From MVYY01 sp035369865 (GTDB taxonomy: Bacteria > Bacteroidota > Bacteroidia > Bacteroidales > Paludibacteraceae), in assembly GCA_035369865.1 (NCBI GenBank), contig DAOOVG010000007.1, positions 1 through 36,068 on the forward strand: DNA of 36,068 bases, given 5' to 3'. Numbering within the stretch: the first letter of the stretch is position 1; every line of letters begins with the position of its first letter. Below, piece after piece: positions 1-9,626 of the stretch. The position numbers and the translations under genes are program-made. Under the pieces are notes generated by a model. The model worked only from the letters and a program-made list of their open reading frames with translations, was not told where the DNA came from and did no database searches.

Positions 1-13
1 AAAAATTATTGCC

Positions 14-2872
14 TTGATTATCAATAAAGAAAATATAAAAATTATAGAAGACTCAGAAAGAATTGAAGTATTTGGCGCCAGAGAGCACAATTTGAAAAAC
101 ATTGATGTTTCTATTCCTCGAGATGCTTTAACAGTTATTACAGGACTGAGTGGGAGTGGAAAGTCTTCCTTAGCTTTCGATACGATATTCGCTGAAGGAC
201 AACGAAGATACATGGACACTTTTTCTGCTTACGCTCGTAATTTTATAGGAAATTTGCAACGTCCTGATGTTGACCAAATTACTGGGTTGAGCCCTGTTAT
301 TTCTATCGAACAAAAAACAACCAATAAAAATCCTCGTTCCACTGTTGGCACTACAACAGAAATTTATGATTTTTTTCGATTGCTGTTTGCCAGAGCCAGC
401 GAAGCCTATTCTTATGTAACAGGCGAAAAAATGGTTAAATATTCTGAAGATCAAATTGTAGATTTAATTTTAAAAGAATATGAAGGCAAAAAAATAACTT
501 TATTGTCACCTGTAGTTCGAGGACGAAAAGGACATTATAAAGAATTATTTGAGCAAATCCGTAAAAAAGGATATTTACATGTCAGAATTGATGAAAAAAT
601 TCAAGATGTAATCCCTGGCTTAAAAGTAGATCGTTACAAAAATCATGATATAGAAATTGTTATTGATCGACTGGAAATTGAAGAAAAAGGACGAAGACGC
701 CTGAAAGAATCATTGCAAAAAGCCATGCAACAAGGAAATGGAATTGTTATGATTCTGGAAAATGAAAACCAAATGGTACGTTATTTTAGCAAAAAATTAA
801 TGTGTCCAACCAGTGGCATTTCTTATGACGATCCTGATCCGCATCATTTTTCCTTTAATTCACCTCATGGTGCTTGCCCTTATTGTAAAGGATTAGGATT
901 TGTAAATGAAATTGATCTCAGTAAAGTTATACCCAATAAATCTCTTAGTATTTACAATGGTGGAATTGCTCCGCTTGGGAAATACAGGAACTCTACTATT
1001 TTCTGGCAAATCGAAGCCATACTCGAAAAATACGATTGTAATTTAAAGACTCCCATTGTTGATATTCCTGAAGAAGCTCTTGACGAAATTTTAAATGGGA
1101 CAGAAGAACCTCTTTATTTTAAAAATCGCATACTGGGAACTACCAATTATTTTCCAGATTATAACGGCATTATCAAATACCTTGAAATGCAACAAGAAGA
1201 AAGTGCTTCTGCAACAGAACAAAAATGGGCTCATCAATATTCAAAATCAGTAATTTGCCCAGAATGTAATGGTGCAAGATTAAAAAAAGAATCATTGCAT
1301 TTCCGAATTCATGATAAAAATATTGCTGAACTATCTGAAATGAATATTTCAGAATTATATCAATGGGTAAATACAGTCGAAGATTATCTTTCTGAAAAAC
1401 AAAGAAAAATAGCTTCAGAAATTTTAAAAGAAATTCGAAACCGTTTGCAATTTATGTTAGACGTTGGGCTTAGTTATCTTTCCCTCAATCGGAGTTCAGA
1501 ATCTTTGTCAGGCGGTGAGAGCCAGCGTATCCGATTGGCAACGCAAATAGGTTCGCAACTGGTAAATGTGTTGTACATTTTGGACGAGCCCAGTATCGGA
1601 CTACATCAACGCGATAATTTACAGCTGATCCATTCGTTGAAACAACTTCGAGACAATGGAAATTCAATTATTGTTGTTGAGCACGATAAAAACATTATGC
1701 TTGCGGCTGATTATCTTATTGATTTAGGTCCAGGAGCGGGACGAATGGGTGGTGAAATTGTTTTTGCAGGTGAACCAGCTAAAATGTTAGAAGCTGACAC
1801 TTTAACTTCTTCTTACTTAAAAGGTAAAAAACGAATTGAAATACCAGCAAAAATTCGAAAAGGAAATGGAAATTTTTTAATTCTTCGAGGAGCAAAGGGA
1901 AACAATTTAAAAAATATCAATGTTTCATTTCCCCTCGGCAAAATGATTTGTGTTACAGGTGTGTCGGGTAGCGGAAAATCTTCTTTGATAACTGAAACCC
2001 TTCAGCCTATTTTAAGTCAATATTTTTATCGTTCTTTAAAAGATCCTTTACCTTATGATAGCATTGAAGGATTGGAATATGTTGATAAAGTCGTGGAAGT
2101 AAATCAATCACCTATTGGTAGAACACCCCGATCCAATCCTGCAACTTATACGGGTGTTTTTACAGATATTAGGAATTTGTTTGCTACGTTGCCTGCTGCT
2201 AAAATGAGAGGTTACAAACCTGGCAGATTTTCATTTAATACACCTGGTGGAAGATGTGAAGTTTGTCATGGAAATGGCTATAAAACCATAGAAATGAATT
2301 TTTTGCCGGATGTTTATGTACTTTGTGAAAGTTGTAATGGAAAACGTTATAATAAAGAAACGCTGGAAGTTCGTTTTAAGGGAAAATCTATTGCCGATGT
2401 GCTGGACATGACCATTAATCAGGCTGTGGAATTTTTTGAAAACCAACCTTCTATTTTATATAAACTTAAAACTTTACAGGATGTAGGGTTGGGATATATT
2501 AAACTGGGACAGTCCAGCACTACACTTTCTGGCGGCGAAAGTCAAAGAGTAAAATTAAGTGCCGAACTTTCAAAACGTGATACGGGTAAGACCTTGTATA
2601 TTCTGGACGAACCTACCACAGGTTTGCATTTTGAAGATGTTAGAGTATTGTTGGGAGTTTTGAATCGACTTGTTGATAAAGGAAACACTGTTATTATTAT
2701 TGAACACAACATGGATGTGATTAAAACAGCCGATTATATTATTGATTTGGGACCAGCGGGAGGAGAAGCTGGCGGAGAAATTATTTGTACAGGCACTCCT
2801 CAGGAAGTGGCAAATCATCCCAAAAGTGAAACAGGTAAATTTCTGAAATTGGAATTGAAAAACTTAATTTAA
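14..2872 (+). CDS. uvrA: Excinuclease ABC subunit A
   Basis: Damage-recognition ATPase of UvrABC nucleotide excision repair, acting in the cytoplasm as a dimer that loads UvrB. It has two ABC modules: Walker A GLSGSGKSS at residues 44-52 and GVSGSGKSS near 649; signatures LSGGESQR near 498 and 838; Walker B LYILDEP near 521 and 861. Zinc-type Cys pairs are seen at CPYCKG, CPECNG, CEVCHG and CESCNG. The first finger has CPTS, so one Cys is missing; I recall this reduction as common in Bacteroidota UvrA. At 952 residues the length is normal. The TTG start is uncertain: the frame is open to the window edge, so the true start may lie outside. An internal start is unlikely, because homology begins around residue 17. 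Confidence 0.96.
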   Translation: MIINKENIKIIEDSERIEVFGAREHNLKNIDVSIPRDALTVITGLSGSGKSSLAFDTIFAEGQRRYMDTFSAYARNFIGNLQRPDVDQITGLSPVISIEQKTTNKNPRSTVGTTTEIYDFFRLLFARASEAYSYVTGEKMVKYSEDQIVDLILKEYEGKKITLLSPVVRGRKGHYKELFEQIRKKGYLHVRIDEKIQDVIPGLKVDRYKNHDIEIVIDRLEIEEKGRRRLKESLQKAMQQGNGIVMILENENQMVRYFSKKLMCPTSGISYDDPDPHHFSFNSPHGACPYCKGLGFVNEIDLSKVIPNKSLSIYNGGIAPLGKYRNSTIFWQIEAILEKYDCNLKTPIVDIPEEALDEILNGTEEPLYFKNRILGTTNYFPDYNGIIKYLEMQQEESASATEQKWAHQYSKSVICPECNGARLKKESLHFRIHDKNIAELSEMNISELYQWVNTVEDYLSEKQRKIASEILKEIRNRLQFMLDVGLSYLSLNRSSESLSGGESQRIRLATQIGSQLVNVLYILDEPSIGLHQRDNLQLIHSLKQLRDNGNSIIVVEHDKNIMLAADYLIDLGPGAGRMGGEIVFAGEPAKMLEADTLTSSYLKGKKRIEIPAKIRKGNGNFLILRGAKGNNLKNINVSFPLGKMICVTGVSGSGKSSLITETLQPILSQYFYRSLKDPLPYDSIEGLEYVDKVVEVNQSPIGRTPRSNPATYTGVFTDIRNLFATLPAAKMRGYKPGRFSFNTPGGRCEVCHGNGYKTIEMNFLPDVYVLCESCNGKRYNKETLEVRFKGKSIADVLDMTINQAVEFFENQPSILYKLKTLQDVGLGYIKLGQSSTTLSGGESQRVKLSAELSKRDTGKTLYILDEPTTGLHFEDVRVLLGVLNRLVDKGNTVIIIEHNMDVIKTADYIIDLGPAGGEAGGEIICTGTPQEVANHPKSETGKFLKLELKNLI

Positions 2873-2950
2873 TCATTTTTCAGGCACATTAGTTAAAACT
2901 AACGTTCTTGAAAAATAAATATGCTGGATTTGAAAATAGGGATGTAATAA

Positions 2951-3298
2951 ACCAAATTAACAAGGCAAAAATTATATTTTTCAGAAAATTTTCAAAAAGA
3001 TATAAATCTTGAGAATATTGCCAGTCAATTGAATATGAGTTATTCCTGTTTTCGGCGAATTTTTAAAGAGTATACCGGATTTGCTCCTGCACAGTATTTA
3101 CAGGAAATACGAATTCAACATGCAAAAGAATTATTGACCAATACAAATTTGAATGTAAAAGAAATTGCTTTCGAAAGTGGCTTTGAAAATCCAGAATATT
3201 TCTTTACAGCTTTTAGAAATAAAACTGGTTATACTCCCATTGAAATACAAGAACTTCACACAAGGGAAAGGATTTTAAAATTCATATTTACTTCTTAA
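2951..3298 (+). pseudogene. AraC-family regulator remnant (DNA-binding half only)
   Basis: The open frame runs from just after a stop at 2948-2950 to 3298 and reads as the two-helix-turn-helix AraC/XylS DNA-binding domain. Visible blocks are LENIASQLNMSYSCFRRIFK, APAQYLQEIRIQHAKELL and VKEIAFESGFENPEYFFTAF. Full-length family members of this kind are about 280-300 residues, and the N-terminal sensing domain is absent. There is no ATG before the domain: the only candidate starts are internal (TTG at 3029, ATG at 3035), which would cut the first helix-turn-helix. I read it as a 5'-truncated relic. It could instead be a domain-only protein using an unusual start, but the stop immediately upstream argues against that. 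Confidence 0.7.
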
Positions 3299-3334
3299 AT
3301 CATTTTTTAAAAAATCTTTTATTCAAAAAACTTT

Positions 3335-5125
3335 CTACATCCTTTCTGGAACTTCGATACCTAAAAGTCCCATTCCTGTTTTAATAATGCTGCCTGCTGA
3401 CTGGGAGAGCATTAAACGGAAATTACGTATTTTTTCCTCCTCTTTCAATATCGGAAAATCATGATAAAATTGATTATATTCTTTCCCTAATTCAAATAAA
3501 TAGTTGGCGATCAAGGCAGGGCTGAATTCATCGCCTGCTTGATGAACAATATCAGGAAATTCGGTAAGCAATTGTATCAAATATTTTTCTTTTTCCGAAA
3601 TTGGAAGTTCAAAATCAGTTAAATCAGTGATATTCGTATTCTGTTCTTGTGCTTTCCTCAAAACCGACTGGATGCGAGCATAAGTATATTGTATAAAAGG
3701 TCCTGTATTTCCATTAAAATCAATTGACTCTTCAGGATTGAATGTCATATTCTTGCGTGGATCAACTTTAAGAATAAAATATTTCAAAGCACCAAGCCCG
3801 ACGATACGTATAATATTTTCGATTTCTTCTGGGGTACAATTATCCAATTTACCTAACTCTTGCGAAGTTTCACGAGCTGTTTGTAACATTTCTTCAATCA
3901 AGTCATCGGCATCAACTACCTTGCCTTCTCTGCTTTTCATTTTCCCTTCGGGCAGTTCAACCATTCCATAAGAAAAGTGCAGAAGACTTTTGCCCCATTC
4001 AAATCCCAGCTTATCCAGAATAATTGAAAGTACTTGGAAATGATAATTTTGTTCATTCCCAACCACATACACCATTTTCTTGATGGGATATTCATCATAT
4101 CTCAGTTTAGCAGTTCCTATGTCTTGAGTCATGTAAACTGAGGTTCCATCGGCTCTTAGCAATAATTTTTCATCCAATCCTTCGTCGCGTAAATCAACCC
4201 ACACAGAACCATCTGGACGACGATAGAAAATTCCCTTTTTCAGACCTTCTTCTACCATTTGCTTGCCAATAAGATAGGTCTCAGATTCATAATAAATTCT
4301 ATCGAAATCAACGCCTAACTTTTTGTAGGTTTCATTAAATCCTTCATACACCCATTCATTCATCATTTTCCATAATTGTCGCACTTCAGGGTCGTTATTT
4401 TCCCAAGCCAACAGCATTTTTTGTGCTTCTAATAAAATAGGAGCTGATTTTTTTGCTTCTTCTTCGCTCCATCCTTTTTTTATCAGTTTCTCAACTTGTT
4501 CCTTGTATTTTTGTTCAAACAGTACATAGTATTTTCCTACCAAATGGTCACCTTTCATTCCTGAACTGGCGGGTGTTTCTCCATTTCCATATAATTTCCA
4601 TGCCAGCATAGATTTACAAATATGAATGCCTCTATCATTTACCAAATTGGTTTTAATCACTTTCCAGCCATTGGCTTGCTGAATTTGAGCCAGGCTATAA
4701 CCCAAAAGATTATTACGGACATGTCCCAAATGAAGAGGTTTGTTGGTGTTGGGCGATGAATATTCAATCATCATTAAAGGAGCATCTTCAGCTGATTTTT
4801 TTATCCCAAAATCAGGAATTTGATATATTTTTTGCAATTCTTTTAACCAGTATTGAGTGCTGATTTTTAAATTCAAGAATCCCTTTATTGCGTTATAAGA
4901 TTCGATAATATCATTATTTTTCAGCAAAAAGTTTCCAATTTCTGAAGCGATTTGTTCAGGTGAACGTTTACAAATTTTGGCAAATGGAAAAACTACAACT
5001 GTCAGGTCACCTTCAAATTCTTTTTTTGTCTTTTGAATTTGAATGATTTGAGTATCTATTTCGTATCCGTATAATAATTTAAGAGCTTTAGCTACAATAG
5101 ATTGAATGGTAGATTCTAAATTCAT
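3335..5125 (-). CDS. argS: Arginyl-tRNA synthetase
   Basis: Class I aminoacyl-tRNA synthetase that charges tRNA-Arg in the cytoplasm. The HIGH-type motif appears as HLGH within SSPNTNKPLHLGHVRNN, and the KMSKS-type loop as KMKSREGKVV. The N-terminal Add-1 domain (LQIQKTKKEFEGDLTV-like) and the C-terminal anticodon-binding region are present. The ATG at 5125 gives 596 residues, normal for Bacteroidota. A TTG nine codons upstream (5152) is rejected because it lies in a TAAATTTG promoter element (5150-5157, minus strand), so it would precede the predicted transcript start. The gene stops with TAG, showing that UAG is a genuine stop in this genome. It stands alone between relic DNA on both sides. 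Confidence 0.95.
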   Translation of the reverse strand: MNLESTIQSIVAKALKLLYGYEIDTQIIQIQKTKKEFEGDLTVVVFPFAKICKRSPEQIASEIGNFLLKNNDIIESYNAIKGFLNLKISTQYWLKELQKIYQIPDFGIKKSAEDAPLMMIEYSSPNTNKPLHLGHVRNNLLGYSLAQIQQANGWKVIKTNLVNDRGIHICKSMLAWKLYGNGETPASSGMKGDHLVGKYYVLFEQKYKEQVEKLIKKGWSEEEAKKSAPILLEAQKMLLAWENNDPEVRQLWKMMNEWVYEGFNETYKKLGVDFDRIYYESETYLIGKQMVEEGLKKGIFYRRPDGSVWVDLRDEGLDEKLLLRADGTSVYMTQDIGTAKLRYDEYPIKKMVYVVGNEQNYHFQVLSIILDKLGFEWGKSLLHFSYGMVELPEGKMKSREGKVVDADDLIEEMLQTARETSQELGKLDNCTPEEIENIIRIVGLGALKYFILKVDPRKNMTFNPEESIDFNGNTGPFIQYTYARIQSVLRKAQEQNTNITDLTDFELPISEKEKYLIQLLTEFPDIVHQAGDEFSPALIANYLFELGKEYNQFYHDFPILKEEEKIRNFRLMLSQSAGSIIKTGMGLLGIEVPERM

Positions 5126-5149
5126 TTTTCTGTTTTTAAATTCAATGTG

Positions 5150-5157
5150 CAAATTTA
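5150..5157 (-). promoter_or_regulatory. Promoter -7 element for argS
   Basis: Reading the minus strand, TAAATTTG matches the Bacteroidota -7 consensus TAnnTTTG and lies 24 bp before the argS ATG. No TTG is present 19 bp further upstream, so the -33 half is weak or absent. Confidence 0.5.
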
Positions 5158-5240
5158 AGAAAAAAAGGAGAATAGTTCTCTTTTGGAATTCCTCTATTCC
5201 AAGGGTGAAGCATTTAATTTTTCAATGATTGTAAGAAGAA

Positions 5241-5480
5241 TTAGTTGTCCCAATCAGCTTTTAAACGTTTTATAACCATTGAATCCTTAAATTTGTCTTT
5301 CTTCAACAAATTAAACATAATTTTTCGAATAAAAGAAAAATTCTCAACAGTATTATTTATTCTCTTTCTCTGCTTGTCTTCATCAAATACCGCTTCCAAC
5401 GTCCAATGTAGTTTACTTTTCAATGCCCCAGTGTCCATGAAATTTTTGATGCTATCTTCTACACCACTAATGTTAATACC
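5241..5480 (-). pseudogene. ISAs1-family transposase C-terminal remnant
   Basis: The minus-strand frame shows the conserved end of ISAs1 (H-repeat-associated) DDE transposases: KLHWTLEAVFDEDKQRKR, then FIRKIMFNLLKKDK, then IKRLKADWDN and a stop. Family members normally have a SHWxIENKLHW motif here; this copy reads GALKSKLHW, so the segment has decayed. The frame is closed by a stop at 5481-5483, and the catalytic N-terminal two thirds (about 300 residues) are not found upstream. An ATG at 5438 would give only 65 residues. It is a dead fragment, not a functional gene. Confidence 0.75.
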
Positions 5481-5992
5481 TTACTTCGGTTTTTTATCTA
5501 TATCTTGTTGAATTGTAATCTTTGTAATGATTTTTTAGTTCTTCCTAATTCTCATTACCATACAAATATCTCAAATTGATTATATTTCACGCTTACAAAT
5601 TTTCATACGTCTATGCCCCTTTGTCAATTGTTTCAAGTGTATTCTACTGTTAATTATATATTTTATACGACTATCTTCGAGTTGAATTATAAATTGTTCC
5701 TAATTTCTCCCTATAAGGTGGATTAATTTTATGGACAAAAAAGTGGCAATATTGTCAGGTTCTACCATATATGTTGCTATAACCACAAATTCCAAAATAT
5801 ACTTTGAAGGTATGACTATTTCTTAAAAACCAATGATAGTTGTCAGCCTAAAAATTTCCAGATAGAAAACTAATTTACAAGTTAAAAATGCGGATAAACC
5901 ATTAAATTACGACTAATTAATTTTATAAATAACATTTCTTACTTACAGATTTTAGATAAACACAAAACAAAATCAAATTTCCAAAAATATTA
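5481..5992. other. Gene-free gap
   Basis: About 510 bases without a recognisable gene on either strand. The only short ORF with a plausible start is a 31-codon plus-strand frame at 5731-5826 (begins MDKKVAILSG), preceded by AAGGTGG. It resembles nothing I know and is probably chance. The minus strand has short open stretches around 5570-5710 that may be further transposon debris. No terminal inverted repeat of the ISAs1 relic was identified. Confidence 0.5.
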
Positions 5993-6000
5993 TATATTTG
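5993..6000 (+). promoter_or_regulatory. Promoter -7 element for purU-fadD
   Basis: TATATTTG matches TAnnTTTG and lies 25 bp before the purU ATG. There is no TTG at the -33 spacing, so this rests on one half-site. Confidence 0.45.
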
Positions 6001-6025
6001 TAACGTCAAAATAATTTCATTTTAA

Positions 6026-6892
6026 ATGAAAACCAAAAACGACACAGCTATCTTATTGATTCACTGCCCTGATAAGCCAGGAATCTTAGCATCAGTGACT
6101 GAATTTATTAATCGCCATCAAGGAAATATTATTTATCTTGATGAATATGTGAACAGAGAAGAAAAAGTATTCTTCATGCGTATTGAATGGGATATTAGCC
6201 ATTTTCAGATTCCTAAGAATAAAATTGAAGAATATTTTAGTAGGTTGATTGCCTTACGTTTCGAAATGAATTTTAAACTTTATTTTTCGGACAACAAACC
6301 TCGCATGGCTATTTTTGTTTCTAAACTTTCTCATTGTTTGTACGATTTATTAGCTCGATATGCGTCAGACGAATGGAATGTAGAAATTCCATTGATTATC
6401 AGTAATCATCGTGATCTGGAATCTGTTGCCAGACAATTTGGAATCGATTTTCACTTTTTCCACATTGACAAATCAAATAAAGCAGAACAAGAAGATCGTG
6501 AACTTCAATTATTAAAAAACGAAAATATTAATTTCTGCGTGTTAGCACGTTACATGCAAGTTCTTTCTCCAAAATTTATCGAAGAATATCCCAATAAAAT
6601 CATCAATATTCATCATTCTTTTTTGCCTGCATTTGCTGGTGCAAAACCATATCATGCTGCTTATGAACGCGGGGTAAAAGTTATTGGAGCTACTAGTCAT
6701 TATGTTACACAGGAACTTGATGGGGGTCCGATTATTGAACAGGATGTTGCTCGCGTTTCTCATAAAGATTCTGTGGAAGACCTTATCAGGAAAGGAAGAG
6801 ATCTTGAAAAAATCGTACTCTCTCGAGCAGTGGAAAAACACATCGAAAGAAAAATTCTTACTTATAAAAACAGAACCATTGTTTTTCAATAA
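6026..6892 (+). CDS. purU: Formyltetrahydrofolate deformylase
   Basis: Hydrolyses 10-formyl-THF to THF and formate, balancing one-carbon pools and feeding formate to PurT-type purine synthesis where present. An ACT-like regulatory domain covers residues 8-80 (LLIHCPDKPGILASVTEFIN). A formyltransferase-fold domain follows from about residue 91. The catalytic Asn-His-Asp triad is visible as N194 and H196 in INIHHSFLPAF and D232 in LDGGPIIEQD, with the spacing (2 and 36) known from glycinamide ribonucleotide transformylase. The length of 288 is typical. It is separated from fadD by 12 bases and is likely co-transcribed, though no functional link between the two is obvious. Confidence 0.93.
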   Translation: MKTKNDTAILLIHCPDKPGILASVTEFINRHQGNIIYLDEYVNREEKVFFMRIEWDISHFQIPKNKIEEYFSRLIALRFEMNFKLYFSDNKPRMAIFVSKLSHCLYDLLARYASDEWNVEIPLIISNHRDLESVARQFGIDFHFFHIDKSNKAEQEDRELQLLKNENINFCVLARYMQVLSPKFIEEYPNKIINIHHSFLPAFAGAKPYHAAYERGVKVIGATSHYVTQELDGGPIIEQDVARVSHKDSVEDLIRKGRDLEKIVLSRAVEKHIERKILTYKNRTIVFQ

Positions 6893-6904
6893 ATTACTAA
6901 TATC

Positions 6905-8665
6905 ATGGAAATAACTCGTCTATTTGATATTCTGGATCATTATCTGGAAAAATATCCTCAACAAGAAGTAGCTTTGGCTTGCAAACGAAATGGAGAATGG
7001 AAAAAATTCAGCATTCAGGAATATGTGGAAACCACTAACAATATTAGCTATGGAATGCTAAAACTTGGTATTCAACCAGGTGATAAAGTTTGTATTATTA
7101 GCAATAATCGGCCAGAATGGAATATGATTGATTTTGCTACTATGCAAATCGGGGCTTTTTCTGTTCCTATTTACCCTACTATTAGCCAAGATGATTATCT
7201 CTACATTCTGAATCATGCTGAAATAAAAATGATTTTTGTGGAAGGAAAAGAATTGCGAAACAAACTGATGCCTATTTTCCCGCAAATTAAAACGCTACAA
7301 TACATTTATACTTTTGTAGATCAAGGTGTTAATCTTCCTTATCTGGACCAGTTGATTGAATTAGGAAAAGAAAATCCACAACCAGAAAAACTCACTGAAT
7401 TAAAAAACAACATTCATTCTTCTGATGTAGCCACAATTGTTTATACTTCGGGTACGACAGGTGTTCCAAAGGGAGTGATGCTTTCACATAATAATATTGT
7501 TCAGCAGGTTTTGAATCTTTATGATATTCCTTCACCTCGCGATAGAATTGCTTTAAGTTTTTTACCATTATGTCACGCCTACGAAAGAATGCTGGTATAT
7601 TTATACCAATATATAGGGTTATCGGTATATTATGCTGAAAATCTTGGCACTATAGCTGAAAACATTAAGGAAGTGAATCCACAGATAATGGCAACTGTTC
7701 CTCGCGTTCTGGAAAAAATGTATGATAAAATATATCTTGCTGGGAAAAAATTACCTTATTTCAGCAAAGTGATTTATTATTGGGCTTTAAATCTTGCCAA
7801 TCGTTACCAAATAGAAAACAGTTGGTGGACAAATTTTAAACTTAAAATTGCTGACAAACTGGTTTATTCAAAATGGAGAGAAAATATTGGAGGCGATTTT
7901 GATATTATTGTTTCTGGTGGTTCTTCGTTACGACCACAACGGGCATCTTTCTTTTCTGCTATCGGAATGCCTGTTTTCGAAGGATATGGTTTGACTGAAA
8001 CTTCCCCTGTTATTGCGGTCCATCAAAAAGTAAAAAATGGAAGAAAATTCGGAACCGTAGGCTTGCCCATTCCTGGTGTAGAAGTCAAAATTGGAGAACA
8101 AAACGAAATTCTTTGTCGGGGTCATAATGTAATGATAGGTTATTACAAAGATCCAGAATTAACTGCTCAAGTAATAGACAAGGATGGTTGGTTTCATACA
8201 GGAGACACAGGAAAATTTACGCCAGAAGGTCAGCTAATTATTACAGGAAGATTAAAAAGTCTTTTCAAAACTTCGAATGGCAAATACATCAATCCTGAAG
8301 TTATGGAAACAAAATTTACCGAATCGCCTTTTATTGAAAAAATAATTGTGGTAGGAGAAAATAAAAAATTTGCGGCTGCTTTAATTTCACCTGATTTTGT
8401 CTTTTTAAGAAGCTGGTGTGCAAAACATAAGATTCCCTATACAACTGATGCAGAAATGATTGAACATCCTGAAGTGATAAAACGTTTTCAAAAAGAGATT
8501 CAAAAATACAATGTTCATTTTGGTGATTTTGAACAAATAAAACGTTTTCAATTAGTACCAGATGAATGGACACCTCAAAATGGATTTTTATCCCCTACTT
8601 TAAAAATAAAGAGAAACGTCATCGAAAAATATTATGCTGATAAAATTGAAAAATTATTCAATTGA
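6905..8665 (+). CDS. fadD: Long-chain fatty acid-CoA ligase (AMP-forming)
   Basis: Activates fatty acids to acyl-CoA via an acyl-adenylate at the inner membrane or cytoplasm. The P-loop-like motif YTSGTTGVPKGVMLSH lies near residues 179-194, the A5 motif GYGLTETSPVI is in the middle, and the hinge GWFHTGDTGKFTPEGQLIITGR comes later. The C-terminal catalytic Lys is in PTLKIKR. At 586 residues it matches the Bacteroidota FAA1-type enzymes. Chain length cannot be read from sequence. It starts 12 bases after purU and likely shares its promoter. Confidence 0.92.
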   Translation: MEITRLFDILDHYLEKYPQQEVALACKRNGEWKKFSIQEYVETTNNISYGMLKLGIQPGDKVCIISNNRPEWNMIDFATMQIGAFSVPIYPTISQDDYLYILNHAEIKMIFVEGKELRNKLMPIFPQIKTLQYIYTFVDQGVNLPYLDQLIELGKENPQPEKLTELKNNIHSSDVATIVYTSGTTGVPKGVMLSHNNIVQQVLNLYDIPSPRDRIALSFLPLCHAYERMLVYLYQYIGLSVYYAENLGTIAENIKEVNPQIMATVPRVLEKMYDKIYLAGKKLPYFSKVIYYWALNLANRYQIENSWWTNFKLKIADKLVYSKWRENIGGDFDIIVSGGSSLRPQRASFFSAIGMPVFEGYGLTETSPVIAVHQKVKNGRKFGTVGLPIPGVEVKIGEQNEILCRGHNVMIGYYKDPELTAQVIDKDGWFHTGDTGKFTPEGQLIITGRLKSLFKTSNGKYINPEVMETKFTESPFIEKIIVVGENKKFAAALISPDFVFLRSWCAKHKIPYTTDAEMIEHPEVIKRFQKEIQKYNVHFGDFEQIKRFQLVPDEWTPQNGFLSPTLKIKRNVIEKYYADKIEKLFN

Positions 8666-8773
8666 AAATCAGCGTTTTATTAAGTTACAATAAAAATATT
8701 ACTAACGTTATAACCTTTCTTTTAGAAAATCACCAAATATAGATTTTTAATTATTCAAAGATTATCTCTGATT

Positions 8774-9532
8774 GTGAAACGCTATTTTATTTACATAGCT
8801 TTTAAAGGTACAACCTATCACGGTTGGCAACAACAACCCAACGGCATTTCTGTGCAAGAAGTCTTGACAAAAGCTATGAATATGATATTGCGTAGCAAAA
8901 TAAATCTTGTTGGTGCAGGAAGAACCGATGCGGGTGTACATGCAAAATCAATGGTGGCTCATTTTGATTATGAAGGAACCATAAATGAACAAAGTTTTCT
9001 ATCTCATTTAAATTGTGTTTTGCCAAAAGATATTGCCGTCTTCAAGCTCATTGAAGTAAATCCAACTGCTCATGCACGTTTTGATGCCATTTTTAGAAAA
9101 TATGAATATCATGTAGTTACTCAAAAAAATGTTTTTAAAACAGATATAACTCTACTAATAAATAAAAAAATCGACTTTCAATTGATGAATGAAGCAGCTC
9201 AACTCTTGAAAGAATATAATGATTTTACAAGTTTCAGTAAATTACACACTAATGTAAAAACTAATTATTGTACTATTTATCAAGCAGAATGGCAACAACA
9301 AGATGAGGAATGGATTTTTACGATACAAGCCAATCGTTTCCTCAGAAATATGGTACGAAGCATTATAGGAACTTTGTTTGAAATTGGATTTAAAAAGATT
9401 AATATTGAACAATTTAAAGAAATTATTGAAGCAAAAAATCGTTGCAAAGCAGGAATATCAGTACCAGCCAAGGGATTATTTCTTTCTGAAATCAAATATC
9501 CAGAAAATATTTTTGTGCTGGAAAATAATTGA
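8774..9532 (+). CDS. truA: tRNA pseudouridine(38-40) synthase
   Basis: Isomerises uridines 38-40 in the anticodon arm of many tRNAs. The catalytic Asp is D52 in GAGRTDAGVHAKS, and family blocks YHGWQQQPNGISVQE and ANRFLRNMVRSIIGTL are present. The length is 252 residues, as expected. The start is GTG, chosen because the next residues (KRYFIYIAFKGT) align with the family N-terminus and no nearby ATG fits. The 108-base gap after fadD shows no consensus promoter or terminator. Confidence 0.94.
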   Translation: MKRYFIYIAFKGTTYHGWQQQPNGISVQEVLTKAMNMILRSKINLVGAGRTDAGVHAKSMVAHFDYEGTINEQSFLSHLNCVLPKDIAVFKLIEVNPTAHARFDAIFRKYEYHVVTQKNVFKTDITLLINKKIDFQLMNEAAQLLKEYNDFTSFSKLHTNVKTNYCTIYQAEWQQQDEEWIFTIQANRFLRNMVRSIIGTLFEIGFKKINIEQFKEIIEAKNRCKAGISVPAKGLFLSEIKYPENIFVLENN

Positions 9533-9626
9533 TCAACATTATCTGGGTCAAATTTATTAATTTTACATCCTCCATTTATAGGAAAATCAACATTTAGAAT
9601 AAATTAAAATATAATTGTCTATTAAT

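Noticed and set aside
2889..2902. TTAGTT/AACTAA hairpin after uvrA as a terminator
   Set aside because: The loop would be 2-4 nt and no T-run follows.
5126..5152. TTG start for argS nine codons upstream
   Set aside because: It lies inside a TAAATTTG promoter box and adds residues not expected in the family; the ATG at 5125 fits.
5731..5826. 31-codon ORF with AAGGTGG upstream
   Set aside because: Too short, unlike anything known, and this genome rarely uses Shine-Dalgarno sites; kept only as a note in the gap description.
6542..6889. 115-codon frame antisense to purU
   Set aside because: A shadow of an intact gene with clear catalytic residues; no start context or homology.
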